Assembly (NCBI GenBank): GCA_963854735.1
Contig: OY978099.1
Coordinates: 1,922,001-1,986,000, forward strand
DNA from: Marvania coccoides
Taxonomy: Eukaryota; Chlorophyta; Trebouxiophyceae; Chlorellales; Chlorellaceae
Direction: 5' to 3'
Length of the DNA: 64,000 nucleotides
Below the pieces are notes generated by a model. That model searched no databases. It saw only the letters and a program-made list of their open reading frames with translations, and was not told where the DNA came from. Each line of letters opens with the position of its first letter. The first letter of the stretch is position 1. A program made the position numbers and the translations under genes. Shown piece after piece: positions 50,951 through 60,784 of this stretch.

Positions 50951-52040
50951 GTTCTCAGATGTGGCGCCAATCGCTGAGGAACGCGTTGAGGAGCTGCGCG
51001 CATGCTGCGATTGGAAGAAAGTTTTGATGCAGCCAGGCGCGATATGAAAGAGAGGAAGGATGCTAAGCGGCGGGATCATCAGTACAAGTTTAAGACAGGG
51101 CGTTTGACTTCTCTAACAGTGAAAGGCCCCTTCCAGAGCGAGGTCATCTTGTCTTTAGGACCATCTGAAGGTAACGGCAACAAGTCAGCCTTGGCAAACC
51201 ATGTAACAGGCGTGATACATGGACATCCGGGGAGGATTGGAAGCTAGCATAAGGCCAGAGCTCGGAACTCCCGTGGGAACGCCCCATGTTACCATACGAA
51301 AACGGTGGAAGGCCCTGGATAGGTCTTTTGGCCCGAAAGTGAGCTAGCTCCCCAGGGTTGTCACAATGGTTTCGGCTAAGGTTCGATCTTGGAGTAACGA
51401 TTTCTGTGAGTTGTGACTTTTTAACTATTCAATTTACACTTGAGAACTGTTGGATAACTGGCAATAACTGGTTGGATCACTAGTAATAAATACTATCAAA
51501 TAATTAACCTTAAAATCCATTTGTCCAACTACCCCAAAAGGGTGAACCAATGAAACAAGAGCAAAGGAATTAAAATAAGGGGAACAGATCTAAGTCTGTT
51601 ACACTTGGACCTTGCTAGCTTGATTTGTTAGTTACTAGTTCTGATTGTTCTGGGTGACACAATTCCCCAGATTTCCACGTATCAAGTTTGTTACAGCGTT
51701 TGTCAAGGCTGACTTGTTGCCGTTACGTTCAGATGGTCCTAAAGACAAGCTGACCTCGCTCTGGAAGGGGCCTCTCACTGTTAGAGAAGTCCGGTCGCCG
51801 TTCGTGCGGCTGGCGTCGCCACGTCGCTCTCAGAGAAGCCCAACCTTCCATGTCTCTCAGTTTAAGCCTTTTCACAGTGGGCCGCCAAGGAGAACCTGAG
51901 AATGTAGAGCCAGAGGAGTTCATCGAAGGCCAAGGTCACTGGCGCGTGGAGCGTTTTGTGAAGAACCGGTTCAGGCGATATGAGCGGAGTACGGTGCTGC
52001 GGGACCATCTTGGTGCGCTCGGCGGGTCAAGGGCCAGAGG
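50951..52040 (+). pseudogene. Family 3 gypsy integrase C-terminus with an internal inverted repeat
   Basis: APIAEERVEELRA and, after a frameshift, EESFDAARRDMKERKDAKRR give the end of a gypsy integrase. The C-terminal fold follows only at 51690-51895 (LPLRSDGPKDKLTSLWKGPL, FHVSQFKPFH), and a chromodomain-like part at 51900-52040 (EFIEGQGHWRVERFV). Between them, bases about 51103-51245 are the reverse complement of about 51655-51795, and the 400 bases in between carry no gene. Confidence 0.7.
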
Positions 52041-52044
52041 AGGA

Positions 52045-52333
52045 TGTAATAGAGGGAATAGCTCTATTAGTGCGAGTGTTTACATGAATATATTATAGAG
52101 ATAATAAATAATGCCCCGAGGATGGGGAGGCGCAGACTTTTAAAAGGGAGGCGTGCGCAAGGCGTGCGCAAATAAAGGGAGAATGCAAACGTGGGCTTGT
52201 GAATGAAAGGAAAATGGCATAACTGGCCATGCAATAGGAATCAGAGAGAGATAGAGGCATGTTTGGAATGCTCAGAGAGATTCAATGGAATGCAGGAGTG
52301 AAGAAACAAAGGAGTGCAGCTTGTGCTGCTACA
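52045..52333 (-). repeat. LTR of the gypsy family seen at 20422-20715
   Basis: 289 bases, minus strand TGTAGCAGCACAAGC...CCCTCTATTACA. About four of five bases match the 20422-20715 LTR by eye. GAGGA occurs on both sides, but one base is out of register (52040-52044 and 52335-52339), so a target duplication is uncertain. Confidence 0.85.
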
Positions 52334-52444
52334 CGAGGATCTCTGGAGACCTTGTTTGCGCATTTCTGTTTGTTGTATGGTGAGGTTGTGGACGTAGGTC
52401 ATGAGCTCGTCGAAAGACGGCTGGTCCGGCACGGGTGATGCCAT
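52334..52444 (-). pseudogene. Gag N-terminus fragment
   Basis: From an ATG at 52444 the minus strand reads PSFDELMTYVHNLTIQQTEM, comparable to ATFNQLLSQVHVLTNQQ at the start of the intact Gag. It breaks off next to the LTR; everything between Gag start and the LTR has been deleted. Confidence 0.55.
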
Positions 52445-52524
52445 ACAATATATATTTTTTCAAGGGGGGTTTAAACGGGGGGGAGGAGTCTTGCTAAAGG
52501 GGAAAGAAGTTGTAAAGGGGCAGA

Positions 52525-52965
52525 GTGGGCAGCGACGCCGAACCTGAGCTGCACCCAGAGGAGGACAGCGACCTCATCCACATCCCTCTGGACCTGTGCT
52601 GCAAGGGGCAGGGCGTGGAGGATTTTATTGATGAAGTCTTCCGAGGCTGGGAGGAGTGCCGCACTGCTGAAGAGAGGATGGATTTCATCATTGGCAAGGC
52701 GATTCTGGCACCCCTGAACCACATGTGGACAAGGCGAACTCCCTGGCCAATGATAAAATCCGATTCACCAATGAGGATGGCGAGCCTGCGGTCCGCAAGA
52801 AATTGTTGAGCATCGACGCGGTGGTGGAGCATGAGCAGTGCTCCTCCTACCCAACTGAATTCCTGAACAACCCTGAATTCTCTGGCGTGCCGCCCCATGT
52901 ACTAGATCTACAAGAAGGTGCCCCCATCATTTTGCTGCGCAACTTGTCCAGGGGGGTGATACCAC
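52525..52965 (+). pseudogene. Helitron PIF1-like helicase, C-terminal fragment
   Basis: Reads IIGKAILAPLNH, a frameshift near 52729, then VDKANSLANDK, SIDAVVEHEQCSSYPTEFLN, SGVPPHVLDLQEGAPIILLR and NLSRG. The order A-P-x-N...V-D-x-x-N, Y-P-x-E-F-L-N, G-x-P-P-H-x-L-x-L-x-x-G-A-P-I-x-L-L-R-N-L is the conserved C-terminal part of Helitron/PIF1 helicases. The Rep domain and the helicase Walker motifs are absent. Confidence 0.78.
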
Positions 52966-53345
52966 AATGAGTTCTTATATTTTGCAGCCGTATCTTTCTT
53001 CTGTTCTTTCGGTCCCACGGCGGGTTTCTTTGGCGAGGTTCCGCTGCAGCTCGCATCATCTTGGGGTGGAGACGGGGCGCTTCATTGGTCGGCTGCACGC
53101 CCAGCGGACTTGCCGTTTGTGTGCATCTGGGTCTTGCGAGGACGAAGAGCACATGGTCTTTCACTGCATATGCCCTTCTTTGGTTGCATTTCGTGATTCT
53201 CATCTTTGTTTCATGATACGTCTTCTTCTTCTTCTTCTCCTTCGGATCTTTTCCAGTTTTTACAGCAACCCCCGAAGCAGGTTGCTTCTTTCATTAAGGC
53301 TAGCCATGCCGCTGGAGGTTACGAAATGCTCCGTGGCTGGACATA
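52966..53345 (+). pseudogene. LINE C-terminal fragment with zinc site
   Basis: FRCSSHHLGVETGRFIGR, then RTCRLCASGSCEDEEHMVFH as at 31316-31780, a frameshift near 53205, and QVASFIKASHAAGGYEMLRG to a stop near 53345. No 3' UTR or tail follows. It may be the continuation of the LINE at 50345-50950, split by later insertions. Confidence 0.75.
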
Positions 53346-54037
53346 ATAAAAGTAGCCGAAAAAGAACCAGCGCCTCCTCATATTGGGTACTTTGGGTTCC
53401 AAGCTTCTAAAATTGGGTATTTTTCGCTCTTCTAATTGGGTATTCTGGGCCTTTTCTTGCCAGTGCATGGCCGGGCGCCGGGGGGCCGCCCGGTACCCCC
53501 GTTTTAAGACACAATATTGCGTATTTACGACCAGAAATATTTGATAATACATATAAGCCATGTAACAAAGCTGAAATCCGCCCGAAAAATATAGTTTTAG
53601 AAGTGGCCTTTCATTCGACCATTTTTGTATGATCGAAAACCCGCATCGCCAGGTAGAGTTCCTTTTATAAACAATAAACAATAAACTAATTGGCTGTTCA
53701 CTTTTTCTCCTTTTTTTTTTGTAACGGTGACGTGCAAACGCCTCCTTTTTTAGAGACCGGCATGTTTATTATTATGGTCAACTAAGGTCCTCGATAAAAT
53801 ATTTTCATCCTTGAATAAATGGGTTATTCCAATTAATTATTTATCACGTTAATGCGAATGGGTTTTATTTTGCAAGCACGTCATTTCCTTGCCCACAAGA
53901 TATCGCGTGAATTTATCTCTCCACTGAAATAACATGGAAATACCGCGATTATACCCTATTAGCCTCGTTATCCATCGGCACATGTTGTTGTAGTTCCCCA
54001 GCTGCCCCCATTTTAAAAATGAAATGCTGAATTTTCA
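53346..54037. other. Intergenic, nothing recognised
   Basis: ATTGGGTA occurs three times with spacings of about 25-30 bases (53381-53445). The remainder is AT-rich and includes the upstream region of the FkbM gene. Confidence 0.35.
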
Positions 54038-55021
54038 ATGCAGCTTCTCAGAGTTTTACTTCCTTTAGCTATACTTTTGTCGGTATCGATTTTCTTTAGT
54101 CTGCCAGAATTACCAGAAACTCATACTCATATTCCAAAATTTATTGATAGTAAAAAATGTTCAGATGCAATGTGGCAATATTTTAGATCGCATAGAGGTG
54201 AATTCCACGGTGAAGTTGGTCATGAGGCCATGAAAGACAAGCTCATTGCACTTAAAGTGCAATTAAAGGAGACAGCCAGCATGCCGAGAGGAAAATGGCT
54301 GATGGTTGATGTTGGAGCTAATTTGGGTGAATATGTGACATTTTACCGTTCCCTAATCGAACATATTCCGTCAACATTACACCTAATAGAGCCGAACCCA
54401 ATGAATGTGCAATATTTAATTAAACAATTTGGGCACATACCTGATATCAAGATTCACAACCTTGGTGTTTATAACGAGAGTAAAATGGCAACATTTGACG
54501 CAGCAAAACAGATACTTAAAGAAGGAAATCAATTTGCGCATGTTATATCCGAACCAGTAAAGAATGGATCAATTGTTTCTACCACTTGGAACACATTCGA
54601 AAACAAATTACTTACTCTAGATAGCCTATTCAAAGAGGAATTGGAAAATCAAGATAACGAATTTGTATTTTTGAAGACAGATACTGTTGGCCACGACGTT
54701 TTAGTAATGTTGGGAGCCCCTCTTCTTCTTTCTAGAGTGAGACTCTATATTTTTGACTGCAATAAATTGCAATTGGTGCAGCAAGGTGGTCCGGGCAGTA
54801 GTCATATGCAGGCCGCTGAATTTTTATCAAATTTAGGTTTTGATGTCTTCAAACTATCGGCAAGGCAAATGATACTATTTAGCGGAGAATTTTACTCTGA
54901 AATAGTTGACGACCCAAAATTCATGCATTGGCACAATTGTTTCGCTATGAGAAGAAAGGATCCATTGTGGGCTACCATTTTCCAAGCAAGCAATACTTTA
55001 GATGAATGTCAATTTACCTAG
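54038..55021 (+). CDS. FkbM-family SAM-dependent methyltransferase, signal-anchored
   Basis: 327 codons from the ATG at 54038. Residues 4-22 are hydrophobic (signal anchor). MVDVGANLGEYVTFYRSL (89-106) is the SAM-binding glycine loop in the FkbM form V-D-V-G-A-N-x-G. HLIEPNP (115-121) holds the acidic residue that binds the SAM ribose. LLTLDSLF and FVFLKTDTVGHDVLVMLGAPLL match the family's second half (L-D...l-K-x-D-x-x-G-x-x-x-x-v-L-x-G). FkbM proteins O-methylate small molecules or sugars, and membrane-anchored versions in protists probably methylate glycans. A putative role in capping surface glycans fits the neighbours. No intron is visible. Confidence 0.85.
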   Translation: MQLLRVLLPLAILLSVSIFFSLPELPETHTHIPKFIDSKKCSDAMWQYFRSHRGEFHGEVGHEAMKDKLIALKVQLKETASMPRGKWLMVDVGANLGEYVTFYRSLIEHIPSTLHLIEPNPMNVQYLIKQFGHIPDIKIHNLGVYNESKMATFDAAKQILKEGNQFAHVISEPVKNGSIVSTTWNTFENKLLTLDSLFKEELENQDNEFVFLKTDTVGHDVLVMLGAPLLLSRVRLYIFDCNKLQLVQQGGPGSSHMQAAEFLSNLGFDVFKLSARQMILFSGEFYSEIVDDPKFMHWHNCFAMRRKDPLWATIFQASNTLDECQFT

Positions 55022-56063
55022 ACTAACTATTCAAATGCAATTGCCTACAAATATATTTACATATTTCAGATTCCAAATACACGCTTATATGTATAGACAT
55101 GTATATATGTACAGACAAAATTCTAAACTGTGACAAACAATTCAGCTTCAAAGTTAAATTGTGGTCATAGACTCCTATCAAAATCTTGCTTTACCCCAAT
55201 ATATTGACATATATGAGCAGGGATGCCAATTTTAAATTGAACCTCTCACCTTTTTCAACTGCGCCATTTCTGCTGATGCCGCTCCCCTCTATTGACCTTC
55301 CAGAGTTTTAGCCGAAACACGAACGTTCGCGTATTTAGTTTTCAGAGCATCAAGCATGAGTCCAGAGATTTTCCTAGCCTGCATTTTGGCCCAAAATTCA
55401 TCCTGCAGCACAATAACATACACCACATACTGGATGTACGTGTCGGGGATTAGCAGCGTGTATCATACACACAATTAATAGCATCTCCTACTGCAAGCAT
55501 ATTTGCATACAAACGCTCTCATACAACAAGCATTTAAGCAGAAACTGTTTTATTAAAAATATTTCGTCTAATCAACCCCCACCCGTGTATATATTTTACA
55601 CATATTGCGACGGCAACGCCACAATCTACAGAAGAATTGACATCGGATTTTGATTGTGGTACACTCGATAAGTGACTGGAAGAGGGAAACCTTTGATTAG
55701 GAACTGTGCACCTTTTTTAGGCGTCCTCCCCTGAGGTCTCTTTAAAATCCGATTTTTGTTGAGAAATAAGACTGAGCTTAATTATCATCGGTGACTATTG
55801 GGCATGTGAAAACATACATTACAGGGTTCAAAACTTGCACTAAAACTCAACTAAGGCCTTGTACCAGCTTCTGTAAAACTTTATCTTCCCTGATTTTGTA
55901 TGAAGAGACATAATTTAAATAGTATATTCAACAGTGTACGCATCAAAAGTATACTCTGATGGTTTCTTGTTGGGTGAGGGTGTCGCCTCAATGGCATACA
56001 CCGCTTCCTCCACTGCACCAAATTGCTGTCAGTATTTCATCGAACAAATGCCCTGCTAATACT
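55022..56063. other. Intergenic with two dispersed repeats
   Basis: Bases 55498-55572 are a partial copy of repeat R3 (compare 60480-60560). Bases 55590-55815 recur in direct orientation at 59405-59630. The rest (55022-55490) shows no gene. Confidence 0.6.
55590..55815 (+). repeat. Direct dispersed repeat, copy 1
   Basis: About 225 bases, roughly nine in ten identical to 59405-59630, including GCGACGGCAACGCCACAATC and CACCTTTTTTAGGCGTCC. The two copies flank the GT25-like and ExDN-type glycosyltransferase genes. Confidence 0.9.
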
Positions 56064-56879
56064 TCAAGCATGCAGGACTGAGGGAAATTGGACTCTATCC
56101 TGAAAAACAATTCCATACCACCTTTCGCGTTTTAGTAAGAAGTTTGTTCCAATTAAATATGGCTGCTTATCAAGTGATAGCTGTTCGAAGTAATGTAAAT
56201 ACAGCTGGTCAATATGGTACTTTGCCATCGCATCAACTGGTAAGTCATTAGCGCTTTGCATTACTTTATCAAACAGAGACTTTGCCTCAGATTTCAATAC
56301 AGCATATGCATGAGTGCAAAAGCCCCAGCAACGTTGAAAATCTACACTTTCAAATGTTGTCTTTTCACCAACACATTTTGGCGCACACAGCCCCAAATAA
56401 AAAAATCCAGAACTCCTAGAGATATTCATACCATGTTCCAGCACTTTCCGTGTGATGGGTGAATTTGCTGCAAGATTCCCAAAGAAAGCTATGTCATCTT
56501 CCAAAATTAATGCCCACTCTGACTTGCTGGCACTTGATGCGATCTTATTTAATGCATTCCTATGGGCCAAAACTAGACCGAATGGTTTGCTATACTGCTT
56601 AAATAATTCCGGATGGTTTTCAAAGCCACCAATAATCTTTACTTGCTTATCATCAGCTAGAACAGGCGGGATGTGTTGTGGTTGCATTCCAAGAGCTTTT
56701 ACTAGATTGGCAGTATGTTCGTATCGAGTCTTATTCATACTGATGATATATGCAACCATGTCATTTTTTAAAGCTTGCGTATGAAATACCGAATTTCTGG
56801 AAAAGAGTAGAAGAACGATACCAGTGAACGCAATATAAATGCCTGGAAAAACAAAATTATGCAGCGACATTTGTCTCAT
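56064..56879 (-). CDS. GT25-like glycosyltransferase, type II membrane protein
   Basis: I choose the ATG at 56879 (MRQMSLHNF), giving 271 residues; the longer frame upstream begins without an ATG. Residues 9-27 are the signal anchor. VAYIISMNKTRYEHTANLV (42-60) is the GT25 start (x-Y-x-I-N-L-x-R-x-x-R). LVLAHRNALNKIA (102-114) matches the G-C-x-x-S-H-x-x-x-w-x-x-I block, and ALILEDDIAFF (123-133) contains the metal-binding E-D-D. A Cys-rich stretch (LCAPKC...RCWGFCTHAYAV) replaces the usual G-x-x-A-Y block. Family members are bacterial LPS galactosyltransferases and the animal collagen galactosyltransferases. Start codons of this gene and the next are about 400 bases apart and divergent. Confidence 0.75.
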   Translation of the reverse strand: MRQMSLHNFVFPGIYIAFTGIVLLLFSRNSVFHTQALKNDMVAYIISMNKTRYEHTANLVKALGMQPQHIPPVLADDKQVKIIGGFENHPELFKQYSKPFGLVLAHRNALNKIASSASKSEWALILEDDIAFFGNLAANSPITRKVLEHGMNISRSSGFFYLGLCAPKCVGEKTTFESVDFQRCWGFCTHAYAVLKSEAKSLFDKVMQSANDLPVDAMAKYHIDQLYLHYFEQLSLDKQPYLIGTNFLLKRERWYGIVFQDRVQFPSVLHA

Positions 56880-57286
56880 TGCCTTTTGCGATGCAGCACG
56901 ATAACAAATGGAACCAACGTAAAAGATTTCACTTTCAAAGGGTACTTCCACAACTAAGATTGTCGATGTTTAATTTACCCTATAGATATTTTCGGCGCTG
57001 ATGGTGAGAAAAACTGATGTAAGGCCGCGGGCCGATGGATAGTCTTGCGCTCATTTTTATTTTTTTGCAGTCAAGTATCTTTAGGCACCCTGCTCTTATA
57101 ATATGTAAATATATAATAAGAATAATCCAACACAGTATATTGATATCCATTAAATGATGAGCTGGTGGCTTATTGCAGGCGATTTGTATGTTGATAGCGT
57201 ATATATGAAGTTTTCCTGGGAAAGGAATATTTGCCGATACATTAGGGGCTTCCATGAATAAATTGAGACGGGATTATTAAAGCAAA
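56880..57286. promoter_or_regulatory. Shared upstream region of two divergent glycosyltransferase genes
   Basis: 407 bases, AT-rich in the middle (ATATGTAAATATATAATAAG near 57100). Both promoters must lie here, but no single element can be assigned. Confidence 0.4.
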
Positions 57287-58532
57287 ATGAAAAGAAAAGG
57301 CTCGTGTTTCATTATATTCTTCCTGTGCATTGCATCGATTTTTTGGGGATTTTCAATATTGAAACTGATGCTGTCAAATATAACTATCATGCTTAGAAGC
57401 ACTCATCATGAAAGCAACACCGTCCCCAATTTTGTCATTGTGCATTTTGAGGGTGATGCAACGGGCGTCACACCACATCATGACCAAATTGTTAACTGTG
57501 TAGAGCAAATCAGAATCTTTAACACACATTCTAATGTATTTGTTGTTGTAGATAGACAAGAATCACTTTTGTTTAATAGACTAGAGACAATAGCGTCAGT
57601 ATATTCTTCCGAAAATCTCCCATTCTCCTTAGAACTTCAAAATTTCTACAACAAATCATCTTTGGAGCGCGGCATGAGGGGCGGGTTTTGGATTCATGCC
57701 AGTGCAAGATTTTTCCACATGGCATCTCTTGCACAAATGATGGGCCTCCATGATATTATATTTTTGGTAAGTTTAATCATAATATTTTTTACCTGCCAAT
57801 TGCAATCATGTGCGTGAACTTCACATAAATAAATATCTATATATTGTTGTTTTCAGGAATACGATAACCTCATATACCAAGACATTGGTAAAATACTGCC
57901 TACATTGAAAGAATACTGTGATGTTGCAGGAACGTTTGACTCTAACAATCGTGCAATTCCGGGCATTATGTATTTTAAAAGCTATTTGCATGCTGAATTA
58001 CTTGTTGCATTTATAGCTGCCAATGCAGACAGAGGTTTGAATGATATGTCCATGATATGGGAGTATAGAAAATATTTTCCACATAGAATATCGCCATTAC
58101 CACTAGTTCGCAGATGGCCAGAATCTCAACCGGGATGTAATATCTCGTACATGGTGGAAGATTTAAACTGTGTGTTTGATGCAGCTGCGTATGGTCAGGT
58201 ATGTTCAATTATGCTTGTAGGTAACTAACTATATCTTTGTCTATACGTAATTATATTTCTGTTTGTGTTCCCATATTCAGAAACTTTTCAATTTGATCTC
58301 CCCTCCTCTATTGCAGTACATTGGTGGAATTGATCCTAGGAACACAGATACAGGAAAAGACACCAAAGGTTTTATTAATAAGGATGCATGCTATTCGGTG
58401 GATAAGATTCATTTGGAATGGAAGCAGATTAAGTCAAGGTTTGTACCGTATGCTGATGGCTTACCAATCGTTAACCTTCACATCCATAGTAAAGACCTTC
58501 AACGATGGCGAAGTGACCGAAAAGAAACATGA
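57287..58532 (+). CDS. Predicted glycosyltransferase, three exons
   Basis: Exons 57287-57766, 57857-58198 and 58317-58532; introns of 90 and 118 bases begin GTAAG and GTATG and end TTTTCAG and TTGCAG. Both are phase 0, and joining them gives 345 residues. A second acceptor (CAG at 58278-58280) would add 12 residues in frame. Residues 6-24 are the signal anchor. The first intron falls exactly before EYDNLIYQDI, an acidic D/E-x-D-N-x-x-Y motif that in my judgement takes the DxD role. After the second intron follows YIGGIDPRN, then GFINKD and a C-terminal NLHIHSKDLQRW. Similar proteins occur in bacteria, algae and large algal viruses as uncharacterised glycosyltransferases; I recognise the pattern, not a named family. 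It is the only gene here with evident introns. Confidence 0.62.
57767..57856 (+). other. Intron 1 (90 bases)
   Basis: GTAAGTTTAA...TGTTTTCAG, phase 0. Without its removal the frame reaches a stop within about 17 codons and loses the EYDN motif. Confidence 0.85.
58199..58316 (+). other. Intron 2 (118 bases)
   Basis: GTATGTTCAA...CTATTGCAG, phase 0. Removal joins AAYGQ to YIGGIDPRN. An alternative acceptor is at 58278-58280. Confidence 0.82.
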
Positions 58533-59404
58533 TTGTAGTATTTGTCTGTAATGCATGGCAATCTAATGATGAATTCTCTCTTCATAGTGGACTAAATCTT
58601 CATCAAACAATTTTAACACCCTTTTGGAGGCAGCTGGAAGCAGCATGGCAAACGTGCGATTTCAGGATGCTCTTGAAATCTGGCTGAAAAGGCATACATG
58701 CATACATTACATCGGGGGCGTGCCCAGGGAGATGATGTTGGTTCAACCTGCCATGGAGAAGGGGTCCCCTAGAGTTTGAAGTTTGAACTGGTAGCAAACG
58801 TTGTATGAATGTATATTTTTCTGTTCATGAAATTTTGCCCTTGGCTCATTTTGCGTGAACGGTATTTCAAATCATGAACTCTTCTTAAATTCGTTTCTGT
58901 GTCAACCTCTAGTTTCCCTCGTATTGAAGCCTGGCAAGTTTTTTTCTCAACTTTCTGACAATCAACAAGCTTTAAAAACACACATAGGTTATTCACTCTT
59001 CTCGAATAAATTTCCCTGAATTTTAATACATTGACTATTTGCAGGATGATTGTGGAATGTCTTCACTTATTACCTTTTCTCTAAACACACGGGTGAAATT
59101 TCTGGACCATTATATATATATTTATATTTACTAGCGTGGGGGGGGACACCCGCGCTCCGCTGTGGGGTTGTGTGGCCAAGAGGACCTGCGCAAACAATTT
59201 AGAGGCAACTTAGCTGCGCGTAGAGGGAATTCGTGTGCAAGCAGGGTGAGTTGTGTTTGCATCGCATGGTAAAGCTGCAAAAAAGCGCGACTTTTCGCCC
59301 TGCTGGGGCCGGAAATCTGGTATCAAATGCCTCGGGAATCATAATATACGCGCCTTATATGCTGGACCTGATACCTTGTCACGCTCAACTTTTGTTTTTT
59401 ATAT
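58533..59404. other. Intergenic, transposon traces
   Basis: A 60-base piece at about 58708-58770 (GTGCCCAGGGAGATGATG, TTGGTTCAACCTGCCATGG) recurs at 60357-60410. In one frame both read MMLVQPAMEKG, probably from an unnamed transposon. (CATA)n lies before the first. Nothing else recognised. Confidence 0.45.
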
Positions 59405-59630
59405 ATAGGATTTTTTTTACACATTGCGACGGCAACGCCACAATCTACAGAAGAATTGATATCGGTTTTTGATTGTGGTACACTCGTTAAGTGACTGGAA
59501 GAGGGAAACCTTTGATTAGGATCTGTGCACCTTTTTTAGGCGTCCTCCCCTGATGTCTCTTTAAAATCCGATTTTTGTTGAGAAATTAGACTGACCTTAA
59601 TTATCCTCGGTGCTTATCGGGCATATCAAT
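59405..59630 (+). repeat. Direct dispersed repeat, copy 2
   Basis: See 55590-55815. Confidence 0.9.
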
Positions 59631-60457
59631 ATGAAAAAACCACCACTGCCAGCCTAAGTGCCGCCACGCGCCCACGAGCTCCAAGTTGGCGAAGTCTGAT
59701 ACACATAATACACGCCCTGGAAGCGTCCCAGCACGGCGGGGGCACCCAAGGGCGCCAACCACACCCAACATAACTTTCTGCTCGCGTACGAATCCTCACA
59801 AACTTCGTCACACAATGAGGATGCCGACGAGGCTTGGTGGGTAGCCTCTCCACCCATCGCTGGCCACTGCTATGCACCAGCATACCACCTGTAGCCGTAC
59901 TCGACTTCACCTCATCATTTTCCAGCGCCAGGTTTCAAGGTTTTACAAATAGTTTAACATCCGCTACCGTGGTCGCTCCTCCAGATACGCAAGCCGACGT
60001 GTCACAAACCCCACCACCGGAAGGCAGAGGCCATCACCGTAAATAAAAATTTGAAGCCAACGGCCATAACTCCACCTCCTCCAGCATCGAGCCATTGTGA
60101 CTTCATAAGGTGTAAAGCACGGTGATTGTGAGTTCACGTGGCTGGAGGCGAAAGAAGAGCCATGAGGCTGGGGTTCAACTGCAGAAATTTATGCTCGTTA
60201 AATTTTTGAGACAGTACCCCCAGTGAAGAGCTGGGCAGGTGAGGTGCAAATGCCTGATTTAAAACGTTTCTTAGCATCTTTTAGAGCGGGCGCGGTGCCC
60301 TTAATTGCTCCAACCTTATTTGTTTCTGGAGAGATATCAGAATTTGTCTTTGGGCGCGTGCCCAAGGAGATGATGTTGGTTCAACCTGCCATGGAGAAGG
60401 GGTCTTTAGGTCTTTTTATAAATTTATAGAACCATAGAAATATTTGGAAAAGATATG
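59631..60457. other. Intergenic, GC-rich debris
   Basis: Several overlapping short frames. GACGTGTCACAAACCCCACCACC at about 59997 resembles LINE-derived sequence at 32110. No gene is supported. Confidence 0.35.
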
Positions 60458-60728
60458 ATATGAACGCATATTTGCATATAAACGATCAAGTACAAGCATT
60501 TAAGTAGAAACAAATTTAAAAATATTTCATCTAATCAACCCGCACGAAACCAAATTTTAACGCACCCCAAGCATATATATCTAACCACAACCTTTCCCAC
60601 TTTCTTAGCATCACATCGCCAACCTATTCCCCTATTGTTTACGCCAGTCTTACATTAGATCTTAGAAACTCCAACCGCTATCTTCTTAAATCTCGTCCAA
60701 TTATCTTCCATCATTTATTCACCCTAGC
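60458..60728 (-). repeat. Dispersed repeat R3, copy 2
   Basis: Reverse complement of 38117-38395. See there. Confidence 0.85.
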
Positions 60729-60784
60729 TTGTGATTTTCCTCCTTCCCTCATAACTTTCGTTTTTCTTGGCTCCGATTTGATAA

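Noticed and set aside
52040..52339. Clean solo LTR with a 5-base target duplication
   Set aside because: The GAGGA repeats are one base out of register, and one side still carries a Gag start of the same orientation, so it is a deleted element and not a clean solo LTR.
52494..52898. Minus-strand frame opposite the Helitron fragment
   Set aside because: Shadow of the plus-strand helicase, which carries family motifs in the right order.
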